Notes: generated by a model from the sequence alone, not told the origin. Numbered from the stretch's first letter, positions 1 through 8,894 are shown. The stretch is DNA of 48,156 nucleotides from Comamonas badia DSM 17552 (GCF_000484635.1 NZ_AXVM01000010.1:1-48156); one strand, 5' to 3'. Made by a program: numbers and translations.

Positions 1-41
1 AGCAAGGCCGGGCGCTGGCGATATTCGGCGAGGTTCAGCAT
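1..41 (-). CDS. trbE: TrbE conjugative transfer ATPase (VirB4 family), 5' end only
   Basis: Only the first 13 codons lie in the window. Reading leftward from the ATG at 41 gives MLNLAEYRQRPAL, which resembles the start of TrbE in Tn4371-family elements. TrbE is the VirB4-type cytoplasmic ATPase that powers assembly of the mating-pair type IV secretion system. It follows trbD by 12 bp, in the standard trbBCDE order. The assignment rests on the short N-terminus and on gene order. The catalytic domains are outside the window. Confidence 0.75.
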   Translation of the reverse strand, partial: MLNLAEYRQRPAL

Positions 42-53
42 GGCGGTGTCCCC

Positions 54-326
54 TCACACGTCCAGCAGCGGGCGGTGCTTGATGTGCCGGGCGAACACGG
101 CCATGAACTGCGGATCGACGCGCGCTCCCCACACCGCCAGCGAATGGCCGACGATCCAGAGCACCACGCCCGGAATCCACAGGTGCAGCCCCAGCCCGAC
201 AGCGGCGGCCAGCGTGCCGTTGGCGATTGCCACGGTGCGCGGTGCGCCGCCCAGCAAGATCGGCTCGGTCAGCGAGCGGTGCAAAGGCACCTCGAACCCG
301 GCCGCGAAGGTATCCGGGCTCTTCAT
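54..326 (-). CDS. trbD: TrbD, VirB3-like inner-membrane component of the mating-pair T4SS
   Basis: This 90-residue protein has a hydrophobic hairpin at about residues 30-65, rich in Ala, Gly, Leu and Val, and the VirB3/TrbD-like opening PLHRSLTEPILLGG. VirB3-type proteins are small inner-membrane parts of type IV secretion systems that associate with the VirB4 ATPase, encoded here by the next gene, trbE. The start overlaps the trbC stop as ATGA (323-326), so translation is probably coupled. Its length and its position between trbC and trbE are standard for the family. Confidence 0.9.
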   Translation of the reverse strand: MKSPDTFAAGFEVPLHRSLTEPILLGGAPRTVAIANGTLAAAVGLGLHLWIPGVVLWIVGHSLAVWGARVDPQFMAVFARHIKHRPLLDV

Positions 327-709
327 ACGACAGCCCCACCGGAGAAACTGAAGAACGACAGGAAGAAGCTCGAAGCGGCGAAGGCGACGCTCAAGCCGAA
401 CACGATCTGGATCAGCTTGCGAAAGCCGCCCGACGTGTCGCCGAAGGCGAGCGCGAGGCCCGTGGCGATGATGATGATGACCGCGACGATGCGCGCCACC
501 GGCCCCTGGATGGATTCGAGGATGGATTGCAGCGGCCCTTCCCAGGGCATCGAGGAGCCGGCAGCCTGCGCAGTGCCCGCAAGCAGCAGCATGAAGGCAG
601 CGAGCATCAAGCCTTGCATGGCCGGGCGAGCCAGGCCATCCAACCGCGCGGGACTGGAGCGGCGGGAAAGCGGATTTACAGAAATACGGAAAGCATCAAC
701 GTGCGTCAT
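323..709 (-). CDS. trbC: TrbC, VirB2-like conjugative pilin precursor
   Basis: The 128-residue product has a long N-terminal leader ending in a signal-peptidase-like TAQA-AGSS junction near residue 50. Two hydrophobic stretches follow at about 70-91 and 100-122. A long leader followed by a short two-helix mature peptide is the pattern of TrbC/VirB2 pilin precursors, which polymerise into the conjugative pilus. The start overlaps the trbB stop by 4 bp and the stop overlaps the trbD start. The unusually long leader could mean that translation begins at the internal Met near residue 31. Confidence 0.88.
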   Translation of the reverse strand: MTHVDAFRISVNPLSRRSSPARLDGLARPAMQGLMLAAFMLLLAGTAQAAGSSMPWEGPLQSILESIQGPVARIVAVIIIIATGLALAFGDTSGGFRKLIQIVFGLSVAFAASSFFLSFFSFSGGAVV

Positions 710-1755
710 GGCAGTTCTCCAGAGTTGTCAGGGGACAGAGAAGAAAGGTCGGACTGCGGCAGCAGCTCGGGAAACGGTGTTTCCAGCGCATCCGCCAGTT
801 GGTAGCCCACGCCGTCGAAGCCATTGAGGCGGGCAATGCTCTCGATGCGGCGCTTGCGCCCGCGTCCGGCGATGTGGATCACCACGTTGACCGCCTCGGC
901 GATCAGCGCACGGGGCGGATTCACCGCCACTTCGAGAATCAGTTGCTCCAGGCGCAGCAGCGCGCCGAGCGCGGAACCGGCGTGGATCGTGGCGATGCCG
1001 CCGGGATGACCCGTGCCCCACACCTTGATAAGATCCAGCGCCTCGGCGCCGCGCACCTCACCCACGACAACGCGATCCGGGCGCAGGCGCATGGACGAAC
1101 GCACCAGCTCCGTCATGGACACCACGCCTGCGCGCGTGCGCAGCGGTACGTGGTCGCGGGCCGCGCATTGCAGCTCCACCGTATCTTCGAGCACAAGCAC
1201 GCGGTCGCCCGTGGCGGCAATCTCAGCCAGCAGCGCATTGGCGAGCGTGGTCTTTCCGCTGCTGGTGGCGCCGGCGATCAAGACGTTCTGCCGCTCGCGC
1301 ACGGCGCGAACGAGAAAGCCCGCCTGGGCGGCGGTCATCATCCGGTCGATGATGTACCGCTCCAGCGGGATCACGCCGATGGCCCGCTTGCGCAGCGCGA
1401 AGGCTGGCCCCGGCGCGGCAGACGGCAAGATGCCCTCGAAGCGTTCGCCGGTTTCAGGCAGTTCGGCCGACAGCAGCGGCTGGCCGCGATGCACTTCCGC
1501 GCCGACGTGGGCGGCGACAAGGCGGATGATTCGCTCGCCATCGGCCTCGGACAGCTCCACGCCCATCGGCGCGCAGCCCGAGGACAGGCGATCAATCCAT
1601 AGCGTCCGGTCGGGGTTGAGCATGATTTCCACCACGTCCGGGTCTTCGAGCGCGGTGGCGATCAGCGGCCCCATCGCCGTGCGTAGCATCTGGATCCGGC
1701 GGTCCAGCGAAGTGGCGGTCATGGACTGCCCTTCAATGGAAATTCGGGCGCTCAT
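706..1755 (-). CDS. trbB: TrbB, VirB11-type secretion ATPase
   Basis: TrbB is the hexameric traffic ATPase of the type IV secretion system. Visible motifs are a Walker A (GATSSGKTT, residues about 162-170), an Asp box (VLEDTVELQ, about 188-196), a Walker B-like VVGEVRG (about 230-236) and a His box (GGIATIHAG, about 252-260). I chose the ATG at 1755 because it overlaps the stop of the preceding CopG-like gene as ATGA. The frame stays open a few codons further upstream, and a later ATG (MTATSLDRR, about 1722) is possible. The 349-residue length is normal for the family. Confidence 0.93.
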   Translation of the reverse strand: MSARISIEGQSMTATSLDRRIQMLRTAMGPLIATALEDPDVVEIMLNPDRTLWIDRLSSGCAPMGVELSEADGERIIRLVAAHVGAEVHRGQPLLSAELPETGERFEGILPSAAPGPAFALRKRAIGVIPLERYIIDRMMTAAQAGFLVRAVRERQNVLIAGATSSGKTTLANALLAEIAATGDRVLVLEDTVELQCAARDHVPLRTRAGVVSMTELVRSSMRLRPDRVVVGEVRGAEALDLIKVWGTGHPGGIATIHAGSALGALLRLEQLILEVAVNPPRALIAEAVNVVIHIAGRGRKRRIESIARLNGFDGVGYQLADALETPFPELLPQSDLSSLSPDNSGELP

Positions 1756-2216
1756 GACGCACGCTCCCACGCCTGCGCGTCCGCTGCCGCGTCCTCCATC
1801 CGCATGGGGTCGGGATGTAGTTCCTCCACCACGTCGCGCACCAGGCTGCGCCCGCGCAGCAGGTGGCGACCCAACTGCTCCACGAACTGCTCGAAGCGCG
1901 CCTTGCCCTGGGCGCGTGCAGCGTCCTGATGCGCTTCAGGTACGGGCGTGCTCACCGTGAGGAAGTAGCGGATGAACAGCGCCAGCGTTTCGATCTGGAT
2001 GTTCTGGTCGCGCTCCATGCGCTCGGCCTGGCGCGACAGGCGATCCAGCCGCTTGGCAATGGCCGCCTCGCGCTGGTCGGCAGCATCTGGCGACAGCCAC
2101 GATGCGAGCGCCGCCGCGACGATGGACGACTTGGAAACGCCTTTCTTGGCGGCCAGCTCGTCCAGGCGCTTGGCGTGCTCCGGCTGGATGAACAGGTTGA
2201 GGCGGTAGTGGCTCAT
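1752..2216 (-). CDS. CopG-like ribbon-helix-helix protein of the Tn4371 transfer module
   Basis: A 154-residue protein whose first 45 residues (MSHYRLNLFIQPEHAKRLDE, then a helix containing KKGVSKSSIVAAAL) look like a MetJ/Arc/CopG ribbon-helix-helix DNA-binding fold. A charged helical region follows at about 60-120. Tn4371-family elements carry such a gene between traG and trbB. A role in regulating the tra/trb operon, or as a relaxosome accessory, is inference. Both ends overlap neighbours by 4 bp (traG before, trbB after), so it is translated as part of the transfer operon. Confidence 0.8.
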   Translation of the reverse strand: MSHYRLNLFIQPEHAKRLDELAAKKGVSKSSIVAAALASWLSPDAADQREAAIAKRLDRLSRQAERMERDQNIQIETLALFIRYFLTVSTPVPEAHQDAARAQGKARFEQFVEQLGRHLLRGRSLVRDVVEELHPDPMRMEDAAADAQAWERAS

Positions 2217-4219
2217 AGCTCGATTCCGTCGTTGGGGTTCAGCGATGCCAGCCGGGCCGTGCGCTGCATGGCTGGATCAAGCTGGCGAGGAAGGGGAAGC
2301 GGCAGGTCGTCGTCGTCGAGCAGCGCGAGGTCGGCCGCAGGCGCGGCCAGCTCGGGGGCATAGGCAACGACTTCGGAGAGTTCGGGCTGACGGCGCGGGC
2401 CACCGTCGTCGGCTGAACCCAAGTTCTCCAGGCCATCGACGGATGCCGTGGCCGGCGCGGCGGGCACGGCGGGAATCGCCAGCGCGCTCCAGTCGTCAGG
2501 CCGCGATGGCGGGGCGTCGGCGTACTGCCCGCCTGCCAGCACGAGCGGTGGGAGCACGCGGCGCTTGAAGTTGCTGTCCGCGTAGTAGCGCAGCTTCTTG
2601 GCCTTGATGGGCGCCACGCCGGACACCATCACCACGGCTTCGTCGGGCGGAAGCTGCATCACTTCGCCCGGTGTCAACAGCGGGCGCGCGGTTTCCTGGC
2701 GTGACACCATCAGGTGGCCCAGCCACGGCGCGAGCCGGTGGCCCGCATAGTTGCGCTGCGCGCGCAATTCAGTGGCCGTGCCCAGCGTTTCGGAAATGCG
2801 CTTGGCCGTGCGTTCGTCGTTGGTGGCGAACGTCACGCGCACATGGCAGTTGTCGAGGATCGAATGGTTCTGACCGTAGGCCTTGTCGATCTGGTTGAGC
2901 GACTGCGCGATGAGGAAGCTGCGGATTCCATACCCCGCCATGAAGGCCAGCGCCGTCTCGAAGAAGTCCAGGCGCCCCAGCGCTGGGAACTCGTCAAGCA
3001 TCAGCAGCAGCTTGTGGCGGCGCATGATGCCGTCGCTGCCGTCGAGCGATTCGGTGAGGCGCCGCCCGATCTGGTTGAGGATCAGGCGAATGAGCGGCTT
3101 CGTCCGCGAAATGTCCGACGGCGGCACCACCAGGTACAGCGATACCGGGTGCTCCGCAGAAATCAGGTCGGCGATGCGCCAGTCGCAGCGCGACGTGACC
3201 TCGGCCACCGTGGGGTCGCGGTACAGGCCGAGGAACGACATGGCCGTGGACAACACGCCGGAGCGCTCGTTGTCCGACTTGTTGAGCACTTCGCGCGCGG
3301 CGGATGCGACAACGGGGTGCGGTGCATCGCCAAGATGCCGCGTGGTCATCATCCGGTGCAGCGTCAGCTCGAATGGGCACGACGGATCGCTGAGGAAGTT
3401 GGCAACTCCGCGCAGCGTCTTGTCCTCGCCCGCATAGAGCACATGCAGGATGGCGCCGACCAGCAGCGCGTGGCTGGTTTTCTCCCAATGGTTGCGCTTC
3501 TCCAGCGCGCCTTCGGGATCGACCAGAATGTCCGCGATGTTCTGAACGTCACGCACTTCATGCGCGCCTCGCCGCACTTCGAGCAGCGGGTTATAGGCCG
3601 CCGACTTCGCATCGGTCGGGTTGAACAGCAAACAGTGCGAGAAGCGCGAGCGCCAACCTGCGGTGATCTGCCAGTTCTCGCCCTTGATGTCGTGGATGAC
3701 GGCGGATGCAGGCCAGGAAAGCAGTGTCGGCACCACCAGGCCCACGCCCTTGCCCGAGCGCGTGGGCGCGAAGGTCAGGACGTGTTCCGGGCCTTCATGG
3801 CGCAGGTACTGGCGATCGTGCTGGCCGAGAAACACACCGGTCGGCTGTGTGAGGCCGGCCTTGCGAATGTCCTGCGCGTTCGCCCAGCGTGCCGAGCCGT
3901 AGGTCGTGACCAGGCGCGATTGCCGCGAGCGCCAGACCGACATGCCAATGGCGACCAGCACAGCGACGAGCCCGCTGCCGCCCGCCATCATGCCGCCAGT
4001 GTTGAAGACTTCCGGCGCGTAGGCATCGAAGACGAACCACCACTCAAACAGCTTCCACGGGTGGTAGACCGGCGTGCCAAGAAAATCGAACCACGGCGAG
4101 CCCAAGCGTAGCTGGTAACCCAGGGCAGTGGCTGTCCATTGTGTGGCTGCCCACACTCCGGCGATCACGATGCCGAATACCACGGCGATCTGACCGAACA
4201 GCACGTTCGTCCCTTGCAT
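2213..4219 (-). CDS. traG: TraG, VirD4-family type IV coupling protein
   Basis: TraG is the inner-membrane ATPase that recruits the relaxase-DNA complex to the T4SS channel. The 668-residue product has N-terminal membrane segments (about 8-30 and 75-97), a Walker A in APTRSGKGVG (about 151-160) and a Walker B in KLLLMLDEFPALG (about 403-415). Length and motif spacing match TraG of IncP/Tn4371 systems. A GGAGG lies about 7 nt before the ATG at 4219. The gene overlaps the CopG-like gene by 4 bp. The low-complexity C-terminal tail (DDDDLPLPLPRQ) is typical of coupling proteins. Confidence 0.95.
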   Translation of the reverse strand: MQGTNVLFGQIAVVFGIVIAGVWAATQWTATALGYQLRLGSPWFDFLGTPVYHPWKLFEWWFVFDAYAPEVFNTGGMMAGGSGLVAVLVAIGMSVWRSRQSRLVTTYGSARWANAQDIRKAGLTQPTGVFLGQHDRQYLRHEGPEHVLTFAPTRSGKGVGLVVPTLLSWPASAVIHDIKGENWQITAGWRSRFSHCLLFNPTDAKSAAYNPLLEVRRGAHEVRDVQNIADILVDPEGALEKRNHWEKTSHALLVGAILHVLYAGEDKTLRGVANFLSDPSCPFELTLHRMMTTRHLGDAPHPVVASAAREVLNKSDNERSGVLSTAMSFLGLYRDPTVAEVTSRCDWRIADLISAEHPVSLYLVVPPSDISRTKPLIRLILNQIGRRLTESLDGSDGIMRRHKLLLMLDEFPALGRLDFFETALAFMAGYGIRSFLIAQSLNQIDKAYGQNHSILDNCHVRVTFATNDERTAKRISETLGTATELRAQRNYAGHRLAPWLGHLMVSRQETARPLLTPGEVMQLPPDEAVVMVSGVAPIKAKKLRYYADSNFKRRVLPPLVLAGGQYADAPPSRPDDWSALAIPAVPAAPATASVDGLENLGSADDGGPRRQPELSEVVAYAPELAAPAADLALLDDDDLPLPLPRQLDPAMQRTARLASLNPNDGIEL

Positions 4220-4462
4220 GACCTGGCCTCCGATTCCTCCTACGCGGATTGCTCATAGAAGAAGCGGCACTAAGGACGTGCCACAGGCGTCAGGATCGGT
4301 GCCGGGTCAGTGCCGGTCAAAGGCCGTTATGGCGGGGATTGAGGCTGAAAGAGCCAGATTTCGCGCGGAAGCGAAAGCAATAGAAACACCACAGACGCGA
4401 GCGCGTTGCGGCGTGGTGATGTATCAGCGAGAACTTCGTGCGGTAAAACGACGACAAGGAAG

Positions 4463-4690
4463 TTACTTGGATTTTTGCTCAGGCCGATCACCGAAGAAGC
4501 GCCGGTTGGCGGCTTCTGCCGCACGCAAGCAGAGTTCGTCGCCGACCTTCGATCGATCTTCCCTGCATTGGCGCTGGATCTCCTTGATGCGGTCGGGATT
4601 GGCGGCGAGCGCATCCACGGTTTCCGAAGGTTGGGAGGGGCCGCATGCGGTCAGCGCAGCAACCACCATCAGCAGCATCACTTTGTTCAT
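4463..4690 (-). CDS. eexN: EexN-family entry-exclusion lipoprotein
   Basis: This 75-residue protein begins MNKVMLLMVVAALTAC, a lipoprotein signal with the lipidated Cys at residue 16. A charged segment with two cysteines follows (QRQCREDRSKVGDELC), typical of EexN-family proteins. These lipoproteins sit in the recipient cell envelope and block redundant transfer of a like element. It lies between the LysR-type gene and traG, where Tn4371 relatives carry eexN. The 243 bp from here to traG (4220-4462) show no further gene and probably hold the traG leader or promoter. Confidence 0.85.
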   Translation of the reverse strand: MNKVMLLMVVAALTACGPSQPSETVDALAANPDRIKEIQRQCREDRSKVGDELCLRAAEAANRRFFGDRPEQKSK

Positions 4691-4703
4691 GGGGTCAATC
4701 CTT

Positions 4704-5630
4704 TCATCGAGTGGATCGTGGATTCCCGATGCTGCTCAGAGATTCTGCTGAATCAATGGAGGCCACCCGGTCGATGAATCGGGCCAACATCTCTGGAGCC
4801 TCTGTATCGCGACACAGTAGATAGGTCGTCAGCATTGGCGGTTTACCCGCCAACGGCCGAGCCACTACACCAAGCTCACGGCTGGACGCAACGTGTGCCG
4901 CTCCGGCCAAGCCCAAGGCCAGCCCGGCGGAAACCAAGGTCATCATGAGGTCAAAAGAGGCAACGTGCTGAACGATGAGCGGCTCTCGTTCGTACTTGCG
5001 CAAGATTCGATCGACCTGACGTGCATGTCCTTCGCAAATCAATGGGTCGCCCAGCACCAGCGGGTAGTGCAGAACCTCCTCCAGCGGAATCTGCTTGAAG
5101 GCCAGAACAGGATGGCGAGCGGGCACCGCCACCATCAACTCATCCTCCCAGGCAGGCGTAACCACGATGCCATCACCTACGTCTTCGGCCATCGAAAATC
5201 CTGCGTCGTATAGCTCATCGTGCAGACCCTTGATTTGTTGGGCCATCGAAACTTCGAACAACCGAACCTCGACCTCGGGGTCTTCTTCGCGGCACTGCGC
5301 AAGTAGCGCCGGCAAGCGTGATGGCGTGATGCCGTCGGACAAGGCAATGCGCAATTGCCCGTGATAGCCATTGGAGGCAGACCTGACGCTATCGCGTGCT
5401 TGCTCCAGCGCAGCGAAGATGCGCGGTACGTGCTCCAACAGCAACCGACCCGCACGGGTCAATTGCGTGCTGCGAGTAGTGCGAACGAACAGGCGCGCAC
5501 CAAGGTCTTCCTCCAGTTCCTTGATGGTGCGAGACAGCGGCGATTGATCGATGTGTAACCGTTCAGCGGCCCGAGCAAAATGAAGCTCTTCCGCGACTGC
5601 GGTAAAACATCGAAGGTGGCGTAGCTCCAC
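4704..5630 (-). CDS. traR: LysR-family transcriptional regulator in the traR position of the ICE
   Basis: The 308-residue protein has an N-terminal winged helix-turn-helix (residues 1-60, containing the recognition-helix segment HIDQSPLSRTIKELEE) and a LysR-type effector-binding domain (about 90-295). In Tn4371-like ICEs a LysR-type regulator called TraR sits immediately upstream of eexN and traG, so it probably controls transfer genes. The effector is unknown. It is 13 bp from eexN and probably co-transcribed with it. A perfect 10-bp inverted repeat about 140 bp upstream (5771-5798) overlaps its candidate promoter. The symbol traR is assigned from position. Confidence 0.85.
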   Translation of the reverse strand: MELRHLRCFTAVAEELHFARAAERLHIDQSPLSRTIKELEEDLGARLFVRTTRSTQLTRAGRLLLEHVPRIFAALEQARDSVRSASNGYHGQLRIALSDGITPSRLPALLAQCREEDPEVEVRLFEVSMAQQIKGLHDELYDAGFSMAEDVGDGIVVTPAWEDELMVAVPARHPVLAFKQIPLEEVLHYPLVLGDPLICEGHARQVDRILRKYEREPLIVQHVASFDLMMTLVSAGLALGLAGAAHVASSRELGVVARPLAGKPPMLTTYLLCRDTEAPEMLARFIDRVASIDSAESLSSIGNPRSTR

Positions 5631-5770
5631 TTCTGTCCTTCCTAGCGTGTCAGATCATCCACGTTCCGTGGGATGCAGCCGGATGCTCCGCTCGTGTGTG
5701 AACACCAAGGACGCCGCCCTTCCAAACCGAAAATATCCACGGTGCGATGCAAGCGATTCAGCCAAGACCA

Positions 5771-5812
5771 CATAGTAAGTGATATGTTACTTACTATGCT
5801 TCGAAAAATCAA
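5771..5812 (-). promoter_or_regulatory. Candidate promoter and perfect palindromic operator upstream of the LysR regulator
   Basis: CATAGTAAGT at 5771-5780 and its exact complement ACTTACTATG at 5789-5798 form a perfect 10-bp inverted repeat with an 8-bp spacer. On the minus strand a TTGATT (-35-like, 5812-5807) lies 17 bp from TAACAT (-10-like, 5789-5784), so the palindrome would cover the -10 region of a promoter for the LysR gene. The palindrome shares ATATGTTACT with the operator before phaC. No T-tract follows, which argues against a terminator. The binding protein could be the LysR protein itself or the TetR regulator at 12906. Confidence 0.5.
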
Positions 5813-5821
5813 TGACTGAAC

Positions 5822-7837
5822 TCATCGTTGGGGTGGGCAACTCCCTCTCCGGACGGAAGACGAATCAGCGGCTGTCAACCGATGCTTGGAAATATCTTTG
5901 CGCAGGATTCGCCGGATTTCGACGACGGATGCCGCGGTCTCCTGCACGCTGTGTCCGGACACGATGATTTCTTCCGACTCGGCGCCCTCCAGATGCGCGC
6001 TTCGATAGGGAACCAAACCATCGTCCGATTCAGCGAGAGGGCCGTTAGCCTGCCGCCTGGCAATGATCGAGTGATAGGACACCTGATCCGAAATCGGAAG
6101 CTCGCTCGTAGCTTTGACGAAGGGGTCGTTTTCGTCGAGTTGGTCAATGCTGTTGGGGATGTTCTGCAAGATCGTGGCCTGTGCCGTGGCCATGATCTCC
6201 GCGCGAGCCGGGAAGGCGTCGCCGAGGGTTGACAGCAGCGTCAATGGCAAGCGGATCAATCCGGCCACCCAACGCCCAAGTCCCTGCCCGGCAACCACGG
6301 TTCCACGGTGCGGTGTGGCAACGAATATCACGCGATCAACACCTGGGAATGGCTGAAAGCGCAAAAGGGGGTCAAGTTGGGAACGGGTGCTCCCAAGACG
6401 GTTCAGATCGATTCTTGGATCCGATGCAGCCCACTCCCACAGCTGCTGGTCTGCCGTGGAAACCATCAGCCGCGCCAGCAGTCCTCCCATGCTGTGCCCA
6501 ATCAACACCAGCCCGTGGGAAGCCAAGGTTTCCTCTTCAGGGTCGAAGTGATGCAAAGCTGCCGCCAGAACTTGGCGGATTGCTGCATGACTGGCTGGTA
6601 CAGGCATATTCGTGGGGTAATAGATCTCCCACACTTGGAATTCGCATCGCAGCTCTTCATCGGCCAGAAGCTCATTGGCAACGTTGACCCATGCTTCGGG
6701 GCTGCTCGCCAGTCCATGCACCATCACGATGATGCGCCGCCGCGGGTCGAACGGCTGCATCAGATACAGATGCGGCTGATCGATGCCACGCTCACGCCCA
6801 AACAGCCCTCGCAAGGATTGCTGGTTGAATCCCGAACGCGCCAACCATAAGCCGTAGCCAGCCGTGAAGTTACCAGCCAGTGGAACGCGTTGGCCGTGGA
6901 GTTGCAGATAGTCCTGTACCAAGGGGTCATACACACCGACGACGAGTTCACGCGAGGCAAGCAGCTCATCGACGGTGAGTGCATCAAAACGAAGCACTAC
7001 TGTCACGTTGGGCGTTGGCATTTCGCTCCAGGCGGGAAATACCCCCGGGCGCTCGTTACCGGCGGAAGATTCGTCTGATTCGTCCAGTGACTTCGGATCT
7101 GCCTCCGTTACGGCCACCAATTCCGCACCCAAGCCGTCCCTGCGATAGATGCCGCGCAGGCCTTGGAATGCCAGAGCGTTCGCAGGCAGCAACTCGCGTG
7201 GCGTGGTCGCATCGTTGGGCAGCCGGGCGTTCAAGTCGACTCGCAAAGCCCAGTCACCCAAGCGCAATGTCGCTTTGGTTTCGCCAGCATGTGCACGAAG
7301 TGCTTGGTGCTGTAGGCCAAACAATTGCGTGACCGTTTTTTGCACCGCATAGTTGTACCAATCGCGCACCTGCGTCTGCCGTTCCTCAAACGCGCGCTCG
7401 CCGGGCGAGCGCCTGGTGAAAAAGAGATACGCGTAAGCGTGCCGAGCCGTCTCGATCCAGGCGGAAGTAGAAACGATGCGACTATTTGGGACTGCCGTCG
7501 AGATCGACGTGGCATGCTGCAACCAGAGTTCAGCCAGTGCCGACAGCCTCGTTTCGCCGTCCAAGTCCTTCATCATGGTCAACGCCTCGATGCAAGTGAG
7601 CGAGGTGTTCGTTGCGCAAACTCGCTCATCGAGCCCGGTCACGCGGATTGTCTGCAAGGTCGGTGCGCTGAGTTTGCCTCTGCCGAGGAGATCGCCGCGT
7701 CGTAGGGCAACGTATTCATCCGGCGTCATCGCGCGTACAGCGACAGAAGGTTTGAATTCACTGACGACCGCGCAACCACCAAGTGCAAACGCGGCGGTGA
7801 TCACGATCAACCAACGCCAGAGAGATGCAAGGAGCAT
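5822..7837 (-). CDS. Large lipoprotein alpha/beta-hydrolase (putative esterase/lipase)
   Basis: A 671-residue protein with a lipoprotein signal (lipobox ALGGC, lipidated Cys at about residue 22) and no recognised domain in its first 360 residues. An alpha/beta-hydrolase domain follows: an oxyanion segment VMVHGLASSP (about 372-381), a nucleophile elbow GHSMGG (Ser at about 449) and a likely catalytic His in VSGHSVQE near the C-terminus. It is probably an envelope-anchored serine hydrolase; the substrate is unknown. It is last in the leftward pha-pta operon, 82 bp after pta. The ATG at 7837 has a GAGG just upstream; a GTG three codons earlier (7846) is also possible. Confidence 0.8.
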   Translation of the reverse strand: MLLASLWRWLIVITAAFALGGCAVVSEFKPSVAVRAMTPDEYVALRRGDLLGRGKLSAPTLQTIRVTGLDERVCATNTSLTCIEALTMMKDLDGETRLSALAELWLQHATSISTAVPNSRIVSTSAWIETARHAYAYLFFTRRSPGERAFEERQTQVRDWYNYAVQKTVTQLFGLQHQALRAHAGETKATLRLGDWALRVDLNARLPNDATTPRELLPANALAFQGLRGIYRRDGLGAELVAVTEADPKSLDESDESSAGNERPGVFPAWSEMPTPNVTVVLRFDALTVDELLASRELVVGVYDPLVQDYLQLHGQRVPLAGNFTAGYGLWLARSGFNQQSLRGLFGRERGIDQPHLYLMQPFDPRRRIIVMVHGLASSPEAWVNVANELLADEELRCEFQVWEIYYPTNMPVPASHAAIRQVLAAALHHFDPEEETLASHGLVLIGHSMGGLLARLMVSTADQQLWEWAASDPRIDLNRLGSTRSQLDPLLRFQPFPGVDRVIFVATPHRGTVVAGQGLGRWVAGLIRLPLTLLSTLGDAFPARAEIMATAQATILQNIPNSIDQLDENDPFVKATSELPISDQVSYHSIIARRQANGPLAESDDGLVPYRSAHLEGAESEEIIVSGHSVQETAASVVEIRRILRKDISKHRLTAADSSSVRRGSCPPQR

Positions 7838-7919
7838 ATGCCTCACGATCGAGAGCTGCGTACCGGCACTGCAGAATCATTACCTGAAACGAACGGAACA
7901 TTGCCCGTGAAATTGCATT

Positions 7920-8894
7920 TCATACGCGGCTCCCTTCGCCCTGAACAAAAGCACGCTGGCGATGCGCCAAGATCAGTGCAATGGCGCATGAAGCTATTCG
8001 CGTGCGGCGCGAGTCCGAGCGACTGGTGAGCACAATCGGCACGCGCGCGCCCATCACGATCCCCGCGCTATCGGCTTGGCCCATGTATTCCAGTTGCTTG
8101 GCCAGCATGTTGCCGCTTTCCAGGTCGGGAACGACCAGGATGTCGGCTTGCCCGGCCACGGCGGACTTGATGCCCTTGACGCGCGCGGCATCGGGAGAGA
8201 CGGCGTTATCAAAGGCCAGTGGCCCGTCGAGCACACCTCCGGTGATCTGGCCACGATCGGCCATCTTGCACAGTGCCGCAGCATCCAGGGTTGAAAGCAT
8301 GCGCGGGTTGACGGTTTCGACCGCCGCCAGGATCGCCACCTTGGGCTCGGCAATGCCGATGGCGCGCGCCAAGTCGATGGCGTTGCGCACGATGTCGGCC
8401 TTGATTTCGAGCGTCGGAGCGATATTGATGGCGGCGTCGGTGATGATGAAGGGCCGTGGGTAGCTGGCCGTCTGCATGATGTAGCAGTGCGTCAATCGGC
8501 GCTCGGTGCGCAGGCAGGCTTCGGGCGCCAGGATGGCACCCAGGTACTCATCGCTGTGCAAGCTGCCTTTCATCAGCGCCTGCACCTCGCCCTTGCCAGC
8601 CAGCCGGGCGGCGGTGGCCGCTGCGGCGTGGCTGTGCGGCACATCGACGACCTCGCTGTCTCCCAGTTCCAACCCCGTGTCGGCCGCAACGGCACGCAAC
8701 TTGGCGAGCGGCGCCACCAATACTGGCGAGATGACGCCGGCATCGCGCGCGTCCAAGGCACCCCCCAAGCTGAGCGCGTCGCAAGGGTGCACCACCGCGG
8801 TGCGAACCGGGGCCATGGTTTTGACATGGGCGATAAGACGCTCGACACCACTTGGAGGATCGGCGCGAACGCCCTCAGGGGCTTGTTCATTCAT
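7920..8894 (-). CDS. pta: Phosphate acetyl/butyryltransferase (Pta/Ptb family)
   Basis: The 324-residue protein matches the phosphate acetyl/butyryltransferase fold throughout, including PRPFIITDAAINIAPTLEIK in the middle and the C-terminal LESGNMLAKQLEYMGQADSA. It interconverts acetyl-phosphate and acetyl-CoA. Its length fits the short, single-domain Ptb-like enzymes and not the long E. coli-type Pta. In this cargo it would link phosphoketolase (27523) and acetate kinase (26231), which handle acetyl-phosphate, to the acetyl-CoA-consuming PHB genes. The start overlaps the end of the upstream stress-protein gene by 8 bp. Butyryl specificity cannot be excluded from sequence. Confidence 0.88.
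   Translation of the reverse strand: MNEQAPEGVRADPPSGVERLIAHVKTMAPVRTAVVHPCDALSLGGALDARDAGVISPVLVAPLAKLRAVAADTGLELGDSEVVDVPHSHAAAATAARLAGKGEVQALMKGSLHSDEYLGAILAPEACLRTERRLTHCYIMQTASYPRPFIITDAAINIAPTLEIKADIVRNAIDLARAIGIAEPKVAILAAVETVNPRMLSTLDAAALCKMADRGQITGGVLDGPLAFDNAVSPDAARVKGIKSAVAGQADILVVPDLESGNMLAKQLEYMGQADSAGIVMGARVPIVLTSRSDSRRTRIASCAIALILAHRQRAFVQGEGSRV

Noticed and set aside
5771-5798. Palindrome interpreted as a transcription terminator for the hydrolase gene
   Set aside because: The stem is AT-rich with no T-tract after it on either strand. Its overlap with promoter-like hexamers fits an operator better.
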